A stretch of DNA of 64,000 nucleotides from Hyphomicrobiales bacterium. Its GTDB lineage: Bacteria; Pseudomonadota; Alphaproteobacteria; Rhizobiales; Rhizobiaceae. Shown in pieces: positions 27,370 to 36,009 of the stretch (the stretch's first letter is position 1; the number at the start of each line of letters is the position of its first letter). The stretch lies in contig UEGQ01000008.1 of assembly GCA_900466005.1 (NCBI GenBank), positions 186,001-250,000 on the forward strand, in the 5' to 3' direction. The position numbers were made by a program, and so were the translations under genes. The notes beneath the pieces are model-generated. The model was not told where the DNA came from and made no database searches. It worked only from the letters and a program-made list of their open reading frames with translations.

Positions 27370-28626
27370 TTATCCCTGGTAGCGACGCAGGACCAGCGAG
27401 GCATTGGTGCCTCCGAATCCGAACGAATTGGAAAGCGCGACATTGATCTCACGCGCGCGCGCCGTGTGCGGCACGAGGTCGATCGCCGTCTCCACTTCGG
27501 GATTGTCGAGGTTGAGCGTCGGTGGCGCGATATTGTCACGGATCGCAAGCGCCGAGAAGATCGCCTCGACGGCGCCGGCAGCACCGAGCAGATGGCCGAT
27601 CGCCGACTTCGTCGACGACATCGAGATGGTCGAGGCCGCATCGCCGACGAGCCGCTCGACGGCGCCGAGTTCGATGACGTCGGCCATGGTCGAGGTGCCG
27701 TGGGCGTTGATGTAGTCGATATCGGCCGGGGTCAAACCAGCGCGCTTCAAGGCCATCGCCATGCAGCGCTGTGCGCCTTCGCCGTCTTCGGACGGGGCGG
27801 TGATGTGATAGGCATCGCCGGAAAGGCCATAGCCGACGATTTCGGCGTAGATCTTGGCGCCGCGAGCCTTGGCGTGCTCCAGCTCTTCCAGCACCACGAT
27901 GCCGGCGCCCTCTCCCATGACGAAACCGTCTCGGTCCTTGTCGTAGGGGCGCGAGGCGCGGGTCGGGTCGTCGTTGTGGGCGGTCGACAGCGCACGGCAG
28001 GCGGCAAAGCCTGCAAGCGAGATGCGGCTGATCGGCGATTCGGTGCCGCCCGCGACCATCACGTCGGCATCGCCGAGCGCGATCAGGCGCGCCGCGTCAC
28101 CGATGGCATGGGCGCCGGTCGAGCAGGCAGTGACGACCGAGTGGTTCGGGCCGCGCAGCTTGTGGCGAATGGAAACCTGGCCGGACGCGAGGTTGATGAG
28201 GCGTCCGGGAATGAAGAACGGCGACAGACGGCGCGGGCCCTTGTCGCGCAGGATGAATCCCGCCTCGACGATGCCTTCGATGCCGCCGATGCCGGAGCCG
28301 ATCAGCACGCCGCTCGCGATCTGGTCCTCGTCGCTCTTCGGGTGCCAGCCGGCATCCTCCAGCGCCATGTCGGCGGCGGCGATCGCGTAAATGATGAAAT
28401 TGTCGACCTTGCGCTGTTCCTTGAGCTCCATCCAGTCGTCGGGACTGAACGCACCCTCGCCTTCGGTCGGGATACGGCAGGCGACCTGCGCGGGCAGGTC
28501 ATCGACCTCGAATTCGGTCACGCGGCGTGCGCCGCTCTGGCCGGCGAGAAGTCTCGACCACGTCACCTCGGTTCCACACCCCAGAGGCGATACCATGCCG
28601 GTACCGGTGATAACGACCCGTCTCAT
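27370..28626 (-). CDS. fabF: 3-oxoacyl-ACP synthase II
   Basis: Condensing enzyme of fatty-acid elongation that adds malonyl-ACP units to acyl-ACP, and the usual site of temperature-dependent control. It has 418 residues; the catalytic triad is intact: C168 in VTACSTGAH, H309 in NAHGTST and H345 in SAIGHLLGAAG, with K340 just before. It is transcribed after acpP, about 105 bases downstream, with two hairpins between them. mltG follows. Confidence 0.96.
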   Translation of the reverse strand: MRRVVITGTGMVSPLGCGTEVTWSRLLAGQSGARRVTEFEVDDLPAQVACRIPTEGEGAFSPDDWMELKEQRKVDNFIIYAIAAADMALEDAGWHPKSDEDQIASGVLIGSGIGGIEGIVEAGFILRDKGPRRLSPFFIPGRLINLASGQVSIRHKLRGPNHSVVTACSTGAHAIGDAARLIALGDADVMVAGGTESPISRISLAGFAACRALSTAHNDDPTRASRPYDKDRDGFVMGEGAGIVVLEELEHAKARGAKIYAEIVGYGLSGDAYHITAPSEDGEGAQRCMAMALKRAGLTPADIDYINAHGTSTMADVIELGAVERLVGDAASTISMSSTKSAIGHLLGAAGAVEAIFSALAIRDNIAPPTLNLDNPEVETAIDLVPHTARAREINVALSNSFGFGGTNASLVLRRYQG

Positions 28627-28665
28627 AGTCCGCAGCCCACCTGTTCTTTCGGTCTGAAAACAGCA

Positions 28666-28717
28666 AGGCCCGCCAGGAGCGGGCCTCCGCAGGCCGGATC
28701 GAGAGCGATCCGCCTGC
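28666..28717 (-). terminator. Tandem hairpins between acpP and fabF
   Basis: AGGCCCGC (28666-28673) and GCGGGCCT (28679-28686) form a perfect 8-base stem; on the minus strand it is followed by TGCTGTTTTC, resembling a terminator. Directly upstream (minus strand) is a second hairpin with core GGATCG/CGATCC (28696-28701/28706-28711) and flanking GCAGG/CCTGC. Together they probably attenuate read-through from the abundant acpP message into fabF. Confidence 0.65.
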
Positions 28718-28732
28718 CTAGCATGTCAACGA

Positions 28733-28969
28733 TCAGGCCTGAGCCTTCTCGATGAACTTAACCGCGTCGCCGACGGTCAGGATGGAATCGGCCGCATCGT
28801 CCGGAATTTCAACGCCGAACTCTTCTTCGAAAGCCATGACCAATTCGACCGTGTCGAGCGAGTCGGCGCCCAGGTCGTCGATGAAGCTCGCACCTTCGAC
28901 GACTTTCTCGGCATCAACGCCAAGATGGTCAATTACAATTTTCTTCACGCGTTCTGCGATATCGCTCAT
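28733..28969 (-). CDS. acpP: Acyl carrier protein
   Basis: Carries growing acyl chains on a phosphopantetheine attached to S37 in GADSLDTVE. It has 78 residues, strongly acidic and the usual length. The start at 28969 follows an AGGAAA ribosome site, and [19 protein letters not shown] is the standard N-terminus. It is a central partner of FabF, FabG and FabD encoded around it. A pair of hairpins follows the gene, consistent with a mainly monocistronic abundant transcript. Confidence 0.97.
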   Translation of the reverse strand: MSDIAERVKKIVIDHLGVDAEKVVEGASFIDDLGADSLDTVELVMAFEEEFGVEIPDDAADSILTVGDAVKFIEKAQA

Positions 28970-29218
28970 GTCGGTTTCCTCGACCTTCTTTATATCGGGG
29001 CGCCGCGACGGTCCCCTACCCTGTATCAAACCGGCGATCGATGCATTTGCAACCTCACCGGCAAACTCGTTCAGCCCAATCCACAACGAACAGCAGCCTA
29101 GGCATAACTGCCGCCTGTCATTTCGGGACGACTGTACACAGTCTTGGCCCGCTTAACATGCTTTAAGCCCTTCGCAAAGCCTGAAAATCACCGGCGAGAG
29201 GCTGCTCAACATGCAAAT
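28970..29218. other. acpP-fabG intergenic region with small palindromes
   Basis: This stretch holds no gene. It contains ACTGTACACAGT (29131-29142, arms ACTGT/ACAGT) and GCTTAA-N6-TTAAGC (29151-29168). Either could be an operator or part of the acpP promoter; I could not identify convincing -35/-10 elements. Base composition is lower in GC than the flanking genes. Confidence 0.35.
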
Positions 29219-29239
29219 CCCGCACACACCGTGCGCGGG
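29219..29239 (-). terminator. Hairpin just after fabG
   Basis: On the minus strand, two bases after the fabG stop, a nine-pair stem (CCCGCGCAC with GTGTGCGGG, one G-T pair) closes on a GGT loop and is followed by ATTTGCATGTT. It is a plausible terminator for the fabD-fabG transcript, although the T-run is short. Confidence 0.55.
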
Positions 29240-29241
29240 TG

Positions 29242-29979
29242 TCAGATCATCGCCATACCGCCGTTGACATGGAGCGTCTGGCCGGTGACGTAGCCCGCCT
29301 CCTTGGAGGCCAGGTAGACGACGGCGGCTGCGATGTCGCCGCCGGTGCCCATGCGCTTCATCGGGATCGCGCCCATGATCGCGTCCTTCTGCTTGTCGTT
29401 CAGCTTGCCGGTCATTGCGCTTTCGATGAAGCCGGGCGCGACGCAGTTGACGGTGACGTTACGCGTCGCGATCTCCTGGGCGAGCGACTTCGAAAAACCG
29501 ATCATGCCGGCCTTCGAGGCGCAGTAGTTCGTCTGGCCCGGATTGCCGGTGACGCCGACGATCGAGGTGATGTTGATGATGCGGCCGAAGCGGCGGCGCA
29601 TCATCGGATGCGTGAGCTCGCGGGTGAGCCGGAAGACCGCCGTCAGGTTGACCTCGAGCACGCTGTCCCAGTCCTCGTCGCTCATGCGCACGAAGAGGCC
29701 GTCCTTGGTGATGCCGGCATTGTTGACGAGGATGTCGACGCCTTCGAGTTCGGCTTCCGCCTTCTCGCCCAGCGCCTTCACTTCGTCGCGATCCGACAGG
29801 TTCGCCGGGAAGATCTTGACGCGGTCGCCGAGCTCGGCGGCGAGCGCCTCGAGCTTTTCGACGCGCGTTCCATGCAGGCCGACGATGGCGCCGCGCGCGT
29901 GCAGCTGGCGGGCAATTTCCTCGCCGAGGCCGCCGGTTGCGCCGGTGACGAGAGCCTTGCGGCCGGTCAGATCAAACAT
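29242..29979 (-). CDS. fabG: 3-oxoacyl-ACP reductase
   Basis: NADPH-dependent reduction of 3-oxoacyl-ACP in fatty-acid elongation. A short-chain dehydrogenase of 245 residues with the TGATGGLG cofactor motif at 12-19, the NNAG motif near 86 and the catalytic S139-Y152-K156 set (NITS, NYCASKAG). It ends GQTLHVNGGMAMI, the FabG-type terminus. It lies 31 bases after fabD on the minus strand, in the usual fabD-fabG-acpP-fabF order. Confidence 0.96.
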   Translation of the reverse strand: MFDLTGRKALVTGATGGLGEEIARQLHARGAIVGLHGTRVEKLEALAAELGDRVKIFPANLSDRDEVKALGEKAEAELEGVDILVNNAGITKDGLFVRMSDEDWDSVLEVNLTAVFRLTRELTHPMMRRRFGRIINITSIVGVTGNPGQTNYCASKAGMIGFSKSLAQEIATRNVTVNCVAPGFIESAMTGKLNDKQKDAIMGAIPMKRMGTGGDIAAAVVYLASKEAGYVTGQTLHVNGGMAMI

Positions 29980-30010
29980 GATCGCAATCCTTGTTTTTTG
30001 AAACGGAGTA

Positions 30011-30955
30011 TCAGGCGAGAAGTGCTGCCAGCGCCGCGTCGATATCGGCGGGCGTATTGACGGCGATGCCGTTTACGGACTTGTCGATGCGGCGGGCGAG
30101 ACCGGTCAGAACCTTGCCGGAGCCAAGTTCGTAAAGCGTGCTGACACCGTTCGCCGCGAACCATTCGACCGTCTCGCGCCAGCGGACCTGGCCGGTGACC
30201 TGCTCGACGAGCATGGCGGCGATCTCGTCGGCCGCGGTGACGGGCGCGGCGCGCACATTGGCGATCAGCGGCACGACCGGATCCTTTTTCTCGACCTTCG
30301 CCAGCGCCTCGCGCATCGCCTCGGCGGCCGGGCCCATCAGGGCGGAATGGAAGGGCGCGGAGACCGGCAGCATGATGGCGCGCTTGGCACCCTTGTCGGT
30401 CGCAAGCGCTGCCGCCTTTTCGACCGCAGCCTTCGCGCCGGAAATCACCAGCTGGCCGCCGCCGTTGTCGTTGGCGATCTGGCACGGGCCGATCGCGGAG
30501 GCTTCGACGCAGATCGTCTGCACATCGCCGTGCTCGAGCCCGATGATCGCGGCCATGGCGCCCTCGCCGACCGGAACGGCGGCCTGCATGGCGTTGCCGC
30601 GGATGCGCAGGAGCCGAGCGGTATCGGCGAGCGAGAAGGTGCCGGCGGCACAGAGGGCGGAATATTCGCCGAGCGAATGGCCGGCGACGAAGGCGACCTT
30701 CGACGTGAGGTCGAGACCCTTGGCTTCGAGAACACGAACAACGGCCATCGATACGGCCATCAGCGCCGGCTGGGCGTTTGCGGTCAGCGTCAGGGTCTCT
30801 TCCGGCCCCTCGAACATGACGGAGGAGAGTTTTTCGCCGAGCGCCTCGTCGACTTCCTCGAAGACCGCGCGGGCCTCGGGATAGGTCTCCGCAAGCTCCT
30901 TGCCCATGCCGACGGCCTGGCTGCCCTGGCCGGGGAACGTAAATGCCACACTCAT
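30011..30955 (-). CDS. fabD: Malonyl-CoA:ACP transacylase
   Basis: Moves malonyl groups from CoA to ACP, supplying the extender unit for fatty-acid synthesis. It has 314 residues; the nucleophile elbow GHSLG places the active serine at S94, and the partner histidine is in APFHSALM near 200. It starts at the ATG 30955 (MSVAFTFPGQGSQAVGMGKE); an upstream extension to 31285 is out of family. It is divergent from the aldo/keto reductase gene, with a 247-base spacer. Confidence 0.96.
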   Translation of the reverse strand: MSVAFTFPGQGSQAVGMGKELAETYPEARAVFEEVDEALGEKLSSVMFEGPEETLTLTANAQPALMAVSMAVVRVLEAKGLDLTSKVAFVAGHSLGEYSALCAAGTFSLADTARLLRIRGNAMQAAVPVGEGAMAAIIGLEHGDVQTICVEASAIGPCQIANDNGGGQLVISGAKAAVEKAAALATDKGAKRAIMLPVSAPFHSALMGPAAEAMREALAKVEKKDPVVPLIANVRAAPVTAADEIAAMLVEQVTGQVRWRETVEWFAANGVSTLYELGSGKVLTGLARRIDKSVNGIAVNTPADIDAALAALLA

Positions 30956-31202
30956 GGTCCAATCCTTCTCGGGATATGTTCTTCCCTGACTTTTTTCTCT
31001 CCCTTTGACGGGTTTTCCAAGGGAGTCAAGTGCAGGCGGACCGCTTTGCCCCGCTCGCGGCCCGTTGTCCAGAGGCGGGAGAGGAGGATCGACGCACCGG
31101 CGGAGCTGTGGAAAGAACAAGCTTGCAGTGCAGCGAAATCGACCTAGATTCGGAAGGCAATTCCCGCCCTTTGATATTCTTTCCACCAACGGAACCATTT
31201 CC

Positions 31203-32246
31203 ATGAAGTACAACAAGCTTGGCCGCACCGGCATCACCGTGTCCGAAATCTGCCTGGGAACGATGACCTGGGGCTCGCAGAACACGGAGGCCGACGCCTT
31301 CGCACAGATGGACTACGCGCTCGACCGCGGCATCAACTTCTTCGATACCGCCGAGCTCTATCCGACCACGCCGCTTTCCGCCGAGACCTACGGCGACACC
31401 GAGACGATCATCGGCAACTGGTTCGAAAAGACCGGCAAGCGCAAGGACGTCGTGCTCGCGACCAAGGTCGCCGGCTCCGGCCGGCCCTATATCCGCGGCG
31501 GCGGCCCGATCACCGGGGCGGCGATCCACGAGGCGGTCGACGCGAGCCTCAGGCGGCTGAAGACCGACTATATTGATCTCTACCAGATCCACTGGCCGAA
31601 CCGCGGCCACTATCACTTCCGCCAGGCATGGACCTACAATCCCTTCAAGCAGGATCGCGAGAAGGCTGTCGCCGACATCGAGGAGAAGCTCTCCGCGCTC
31701 GACGACTGCGTAAAGGCGGGCAAGATCCGCGCGATCGGCCTTTCCAACGAAACGGCCTGGGGCACGCTCAAGTATCTTTCGCTCGCCGAAAAGAAGGGGC
31801 TCCCTCGGGTGGCGACGCTCCAGAACGAATACAACCTCCTCTACCGCAGCTTCGATCTCGACCTCGCAGAAGTCTCGCATCACGAGGATGTCGGCCTGCT
31901 CGCCTATTCTCCGCTGGCCGGCGGCATTCTTTCGGGCAAGTATCTCGACGGACAGAAGCCGGCAGGCTCCCGCGGCTCGATCAACGGCGACATCGGCGGA
32001 CGCCTGCAGCCACGCCAGGAGCCGGCGACACGCGCCTATGTCGAGATCGCCCGCAAGCACGGCCTCGATCCGTCCGCGATGGCACTCGCCTTCTGCCTCA
32101 CGCGGCCCTTCATGGCCTCGGTGATCATCGGCGCGACCAGCATGGAACAGCTGAAGACCGACATCTCGGCCGCAGATCTCGCGCTCTCGGACGAGGTCCT
32201 CGCCGAGATCGCCAAGGTCCATCGCTTCTATCCCATGCCGATCTGA
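31203..32246 (+). CDS. Aldo/keto reductase (Tas-like)
   Basis: An NADPH-dependent oxidoreductase of the aldo/keto reductase superfamily, 347 residues with a TIM-barrel pattern. Catalytic residues are visible: D near 48 and Y53 in INFFDTAELYP, K in LATKVAG, and H in YQIHWPNRG. The insertion with PYIRGGGPITG and the C-terminal IIGATSMEQLKTDI resemble the E. coli Tas protein. The start at 31203 gives MKYNKLGRTGITVSEICLGTM. It appears to be a single-gene unit; its substrate is unknown. Confidence 0.92.
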   Translation: MKYNKLGRTGITVSEICLGTMTWGSQNTEADAFAQMDYALDRGINFFDTAELYPTTPLSAETYGDTETIIGNWFEKTGKRKDVVLATKVAGSGRPYIRGGGPITGAAIHEAVDASLRRLKTDYIDLYQIHWPNRGHYHFRQAWTYNPFKQDREKAVADIEEKLSALDDCVKAGKIRAIGLSNETAWGTLKYLSLAEKKGLPRVATLQNEYNLLYRSFDLDLAEVSHHEDVGLLAYSPLAGGILSGKYLDGQKPAGSRGSINGDIGGRLQPRQEPATRAYVEIARKHGLDPSAMALAFCLTRPFMASVIIGATSMEQLKTDISAADLALSDEVLAEIAKVHRFYPMPI

Positions 32247-32348
32247 GGCCCCGCGGCATCGCGACGTAGGCAGAAGCTGCCATTTCATATTGCACACGGC
32301 CGTCCGGACTGCTCCAATGAGGCCGTCTGGACGGCGAAGCGGAGCAAT

Positions 32349-33275
32349 ATGGATTATCTCCTCGTAGCGAGCGGCCTGGTCTGTCTCTATTTCGGCGCGG
32401 AATGGCTGCTGCGCGGCACCGTCTCCCTGTCCCGCCGGCTGGACATCCCGACGCTGCTCGTCTCGCTGGTCGTGATCGGCTTCGGCACCTCGCTGCCGGA
32501 GCTCCTGGTCTCGCTGCGGGCCGCCTTCGCGGCGTCGCCGGGCCTCGTGCTCGGCAACGTCGTCGGCTCCAACATCGCCAATACGCTCCTCATCATCGGC
32601 GTCGGTGCCGCCATTTCGCCGATGAAGGAATGGGACGGTGCCGTCCGGCGTGACGCGCTGGTGATGCTCGCCGCCACCACACTGATGCTCCTGCTCGTGC
32701 AGTTCAGCGCCGTCGGGCGGATCGCCGGCTTGGTGATGGTGGTTCTCCTCGGCGTCTATCTGCGACAGGGCTACCGCAAGGCCCGGCGCGATCCGTCGAC
32801 GCGCATCGTCGAGACGATCGAAGGCGAGGAACTGCCGTGGTCGCGGATCGTCATCCTGATCACCGCGAGCCTCATGGCGCTGTTTGCCGGCGCCGAACTG
32901 CTCGTTCGCGGCGCAACGAAGCTCGCCGTCGACTTCGGCGTCTCCGAGGCGGTGATCGGGCTGACGGTCGTCGCGGTCGGCACCAGCCTGCCGGAACTCG
33001 CGACCGCCGTCGTCGCAGCGTCGCGCCGCCAATCCGACGTCACCGTCGGGAACGTCGTCGGTTCGAACATCTTCAACATCCTCTTCATCCTCGGCATGAC
33101 CGCACTTGTGCTGCCGGTTCCCGTCGCACCGCGCTTCTCCCGTTTCGACGTGCCGGTGATGCTGGCCGCGGCGACGATCTTCACCGCGGCGATCCTGCTC
33201 GACCGGCCGGTCAACCGGCTCTTCGGGGTGCTGCTGCTCGTGCTCTACGGCGGCTATCTGGCTTTCGTGACCTGA
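32349..33275 (+). CDS. Sodium/calcium exchanger-family membrane antiporter (YrbG-like)
   Basis: A cation antiporter of the CaCA superfamily, 308 residues, about ten transmembrane helices in two inverted halves. Each half carries the alpha-repeat motifs: FGTSLPELLVSLRAA with GNVVGSNIANTLLI near residues 44-85, and VGTSLPELATAVVAA with GNVVGSNIFNILFI near residues 210-245. These supply the acidic and asparagine ion ligands. It resembles E. coli YrbG. The ion specificity is inferred. It stands alone before the ribosomal cluster. Confidence 0.93.
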   Translation: MDYLLVASGLVCLYFGAEWLLRGTVSLSRRLDIPTLLVSLVVIGFGTSLPELLVSLRAAFAASPGLVLGNVVGSNIANTLLIIGVGAAISPMKEWDGAVRRDALVMLAATTLMLLLVQFSAVGRIAGLVMVVLLGVYLRQGYRKARRDPSTRIVETIEGEELPWSRIVILITASLMALFAGAELLVRGATKLAVDFGVSEAVIGLTVVAVGTSLPELATAVVAASRRQSDVTVGNVVGSNIFNILFILGMTALVLPVPVAPRFSRFDVPVMLAAATIFTAAILLDRPVNRLFGVLLLVLYGGYLAFVT

Positions 33276-33303
33276 ACGATCGCGCGTTTCCGGCTTTTCA
33301 GCC

Positions 33304-33331
33304 TTGCCTTTCCCCGAAAAATGCGTATAAG
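33304..33331 (+). promoter_or_regulatory. Candidate promoter of the rpsF operon
   Basis: TTGCCT (33304-33309) and TATAAG (33326-33331) are 16 bases apart, downstream of the antiporter gene. If used, transcription would begin near 33338 and leave a leader of about 215 bases before rpsF. That leader includes a perfect hairpin TCCTTG-AAC-CAAGGA at 33384-33398. Confidence 0.5.
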
Positions 33332-33553
33332 CGCGCTGTTCAAAACACCCGGTCCTTCGGCTGGTGGCTGAACGGAGGGCAGGTCCTTGAACCAAGGATC
33401 GCAGGCACCGAAGGGTTGCCGGCCTCCCGTGTCTCCGCTCTCGACCGTCTCGATCAAACGCTTTTCTTGCCTGGGTTCTCCAGTTCCAAGAGCAGTCGTT
33501 GAGGCTTAGCGCCGGATCCGGGTGACGACAACCGCAAGAAAGGCAAGTCTACA

Positions 33554-34009
33554 ATGGCTCTTTACGAACATGTATTCCTTGCCCGGCAGGATATGTCCGC
33601 TCAGCAGGTTGATGCCCTCGTCGAACAGTACAAGGGCGTCATCGAAGCTAACGGCGGCAAGGTCGGGCGCATCGAGAACTGGGGCCTGAAGTCCCTCACC
33701 TACCGCATCAAGAAGAACCGCAAGGCGCATTACGCGCTCATGGACATCGACGCTCCGGCGGCCGCCATCCATGAAATGGAACGCCAGATGCGCATCAACG
33801 AAGACGTTCTTCGTTACATGACCATCGCCGTCGAAGCCCACGAAGAAGGCCCGTCCGCGATGATGCAGAAGCGCGACCGTGACGACCGTCCGCGCCGCGA
33901 AGGCGACGATCGTGGCCCGCGCCGCGACTTCGGCGACCGTGGTCCGCGTCCGGACCGTGGCCCCCGTGAAGGTGGCTTCGAGCGCCGTCCGCGCGAAGAC
34001 CGCGCGTAA
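33554..34009 (+). CDS. rpsF: 30S ribosomal protein S6
   Basis: Binds the central domain of 16S rRNA as a dimer with S18. It has 151 residues. The globular part ([20 protein letters not shown] to about 105) is canonical; the C-terminal about 45 residues are a low-complexity Arg/Asp/Gly/Pro tail with repeats of the DRGPR type, longer than the enterobacterial S6 tail. It is followed 24 bases later by rpsR, its binding partner, in the conserved rpsF-rpsR order. Confidence 0.97.
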   Translation: MALYEHVFLARQDMSAQQVDALVEQYKGVIEANGGKVGRIENWGLKSLTYRIKKNRKAHYALMDIDAPAAAIHEMERQMRINEDVLRYMTIAVEAHEEGPSAMMQKRDRDDRPRREGDDRGPRRDFGDRGPRPDRGPREGGFERRPREDRA

Positions 34010-34033
34010 TTTCGAGCACAAGGAGAAAACACA

Positions 34034-34282
34034 ATGGCTGATGCATCCTCTGCTCCGGCACGCCGCCCGTTCCATCGTCGTCGCAAGACCTGCCCCTTCT
34101 CGGGCGCGAATGCTCCGAAGATCGACTACAAGGACGTTCGTCTCCTGCAGCGCTACATTTCCGAGCGCGGCAAGATCGTTCCGTCCCGCATCACGGCCGT
34201 TTCCCAGAAGAAGCAGCGCGAACTGGCCAAGGCCATCAAGCGCGCCCGCTTCCTCGGCCTGCTGCCCTACGTCGTAGCGTAA
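34034..34282 (+). CDS. rpsR: 30S ribosomal protein S18
   Basis: S18 joins S6 on the platform of the small subunit. It has 82 residues and is strongly basic, with the family motifs [35 protein letters not shown] and [21 protein letters not shown]. An AAGGAG ribosome site precedes the ATG. A very stable hairpin follows the gene at 34291-34316, before the next gene in the operon. Confidence 0.98.
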   Translation: MADASSAPARRPFHRRRKTCPFSGANAPKIDYKDVRLLQRYISERGKIVPSRITAVSQKKQRELAKAIKRARFLGLLPYVVA

Positions 34283-34290
34283 TCCGACAT

Positions 34291-34316
34291 CGTTCCGCCG
34301 GCTTCGGCCGGCGGAA
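34291..34316 (+). terminator. Strong hairpin after rpsR (attenuator-like)
   Basis: GTTCCGCCGGC (34291-34301) and GCCGGCGGAAC (34306-34316) form a perfect 11-base stem closed by a stabilising TTCG tetraloop. No T-run follows, so it may only partly terminate, lowering expression of the membrane protein and rplI relative to S6/S18, or protect the 3' end of the processed rpsF-rpsR message. Confidence 0.65.
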
Positions 34317-34431
34317 CCGCCCTTCCGCGATGGGCGCGGATCGGCACCCTTGAAAACCCATGTTGGGGACCGGACGTTCACAGATCGAATCCGGATCTTC
34401 CCCTAACTGCTTCGAAAAGCAGGACAGCGAC

Positions 34432-35409
34432 GTGAAACAGGTGAATGCGACATTGCTGCTGACCGGCGTTCTCGCCGGCATTACCGCCGCCCTGCTGGTG
34501 CTGGGCGCGAATGCGCAGCCGTCGTTTGCCTCTCTCCTCTACGCGGCGTCCGCCCTTCCCGTGCTCATCGTCGGCCTCGGCTGGGGCAACATTGCCGCGA
34601 TCACCGCGGTCATCACCGCGGCCGCCGTCGGCGCGCTCGCCGTCTCGCCGCTCTTCGCCTTCGCCATGGCGATCTTCACGCTGCTGCCGGCGGGCTGGCT
34701 CAGCCATCTTGCAAACCTCGCACGCCCGGCCTCCGAGCTCGGCGGCCCCGATAATCTGATGGCGTGGTATCCGCTCTCCGACATCCTGCTGCACCTCTGC
34801 TCGCTGGTCGCGCTCGCCGTCGTCGTGCTGGGGATCATGATCGGCTACGGCCCGGATCTGGTCAGCCAGATGGTCGATGCGCTGCTGCAGTCGGTCCAGG
34901 GCGGGGAGAACCCCGCGATGGCGCCGGATGCCGCAAGCGTCGCGCAGCTGAAGCGCATGATGCTCACCATGCTGCCGGTCGTCCAGGGCGGTACCTGGGT
35001 GCTGATGCTCTTTTCCGCCTACTACGTCGCCGTGCGCATCGTCGCCGCTTCCGGCCACGGCCTGCGCCCGCGGGAGGATATCCCGTCGGCCCTCAGGATG
35101 AACCGCAATGCGCTGTTCGTCTTTCTGGCCGGCATTCTGGCGACGTTCTACGGCGGCGTTCCGGCCCTTGTCGGTGCGACCGTCTGCGGCGCCTTCGGCG
35201 CGGGTTTCCTGCTCGCCGGTTTCGCCTCCCTGCACCTGCGCACCCGCGGCAAGGACTGGCGCGTTCCGGCGCTGGTGCTCGCCTATGTCTCGGCGCTGCT
35301 TCTGCTGCCCGCCTTCTTCATTCTCGTCCTCGGCCTGTCGGACACCCGGCGGACCGTGGCGCTGACGCCGGCGCGACCCGCCGACAAACCCGACAACCAC
35401 AACACCTGA
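34432..35409 (+). CDS. DUF2232-type polytopic membrane protein
   Basis: A 325-residue membrane protein with about eight hydrophobic helices (first LLLTGVLAGITAALLVLGA). It resembles the DUF2232/YybS group often found between rpsR and rplI in alphaproteobacteria; function unknown. I chose the GTG at 34432 with AGGAC just upstream; an in-frame ATG at 34360 adds a polar, unlikely leader. The segment WYPLSDILLHLCSLVAL and the C-terminal LLLPAFFILVLGLSDTRR are characteristic. It sits inside the ribosomal operon 24 bases before rplI. Confidence 0.8.
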   Translation: MKQVNATLLLTGVLAGITAALLVLGANAQPSFASLLYAASALPVLIVGLGWGNIAAITAVITAAAVGALAVSPLFAFAMAIFTLLPAGWLSHLANLARPASELGGPDNLMAWYPLSDILLHLCSLVALAVVVLGIMIGYGPDLVSQMVDALLQSVQGGENPAMAPDAASVAQLKRMMLTMLPVVQGGTWVLMLFSAYYVAVRIVAASGHGLRPREDIPSALRMNRNALFVFLAGILATFYGGVPALVGATVCGAFGAGFLLAGFASLHLRTRGKDWRVPALVLAYVSALLLLPAFFILVLGLSDTRRTVALTPARPADKPDNHNT

Positions 35410-35433
35410 ACTTGAGACTGAAAGGAAACGAAA

Positions 35434-36009
35434 ATGGAAGTCATTCTTCTCGAACGCATCGCCAAGCTCGGCCAGATGGGCGAAACCGTAAAGGTTCGCG
35501 ACGGCTTTGCCCGCAACTTCCTGCTGCCGCAGGGCAAGGCGCTGCGCGCCAACGCCGCCAACAAGGCCCGCTTCGAAGCCGAACGCGCCACCCTCGAAGC
35601 CCGCAACCTCGAGCGCAAGTCGGAAGCCCAGAAGGTCGCCGACGCCCTCTCCGGCAAGTCCTTCATCGTCGTCCGTTCGGCCGGCGAAACCGGCCAGCTG
35701 TACGGCTCCGTCGCCGCTCGTGACGTCGCCGAGATCCTGGCGTCCGAAGGCTTCAACGTTTCGCGCAACCAGGTCGAACTCAACCAGCCGATCAAGTCGA
35801 TCGGCCTGCACCAGGTCACCCTGCACCTGCATGCCGAAGTCGAGCTGTCGATCGAGCTCAACGTCGCCCGCTCGACCGAAGAAGCCGAACGCCAGGCCAA
35901 GGGCGAAAGCCTGACCTCCGCCGACGCGATCTACGGCGTCGACGAAGACGCCCTGCGTCCGGAAGACTTCTTCAACCCGGACGCCGAGTTCGAAGGCGAA
36001 CAGGAATAA
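35434..36009 (+). CDS. rplI: 50S ribosomal protein L9
   Basis: L9 binds 23S rRNA with its N-terminal domain, joined by a long helix to a C-terminal domain. It has 191 residues, longer than the E. coli protein (149) because of an acidic C-terminal tail ([20 protein letters not shown]). The N-terminal signature [37 protein letters not shown] is complete. An AAAGGA ribosome site precedes the ATG. A clear rho-independent terminator follows at 36034-36067, ending the operon. Confidence 0.97.
   Translation: MEVILLERIAKLGQMGETVKVRDGFARNFLLPQGKALRANAANKARFEAERATLEARNLERKSEAQKVADALSGKSFIVVRSAGETGQLYGSVAARDVAEILASEGFNVSRNQVELNQPIKSIGLHQVTLHLHAEVELSIELNVARSTEEAERQAKGESLTSADAIYGVDEDALRPEDFFNPDAEFEGEQE

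Noticed and set aside
26161-28755. An 864-codon open frame on the plus strand opposite mltG and fabF
   Set aside because: Both genes beneath it carry intact catalytic motifs; the antisense protein is Arg/Gly/Asp-rich with no domain.
29131-29168. Palindromes before acpP as defined regulator sites
   Set aside because: They are short and match no operator I can name; kept only as a description of the intergenic stretch.
31026-33395. A 789-codon minus-strand frame opposite the aldo/keto reductase and antiporter
   Set aside because: It spans two unrelated real genes and their spacer, which is typical of a shadow frame.
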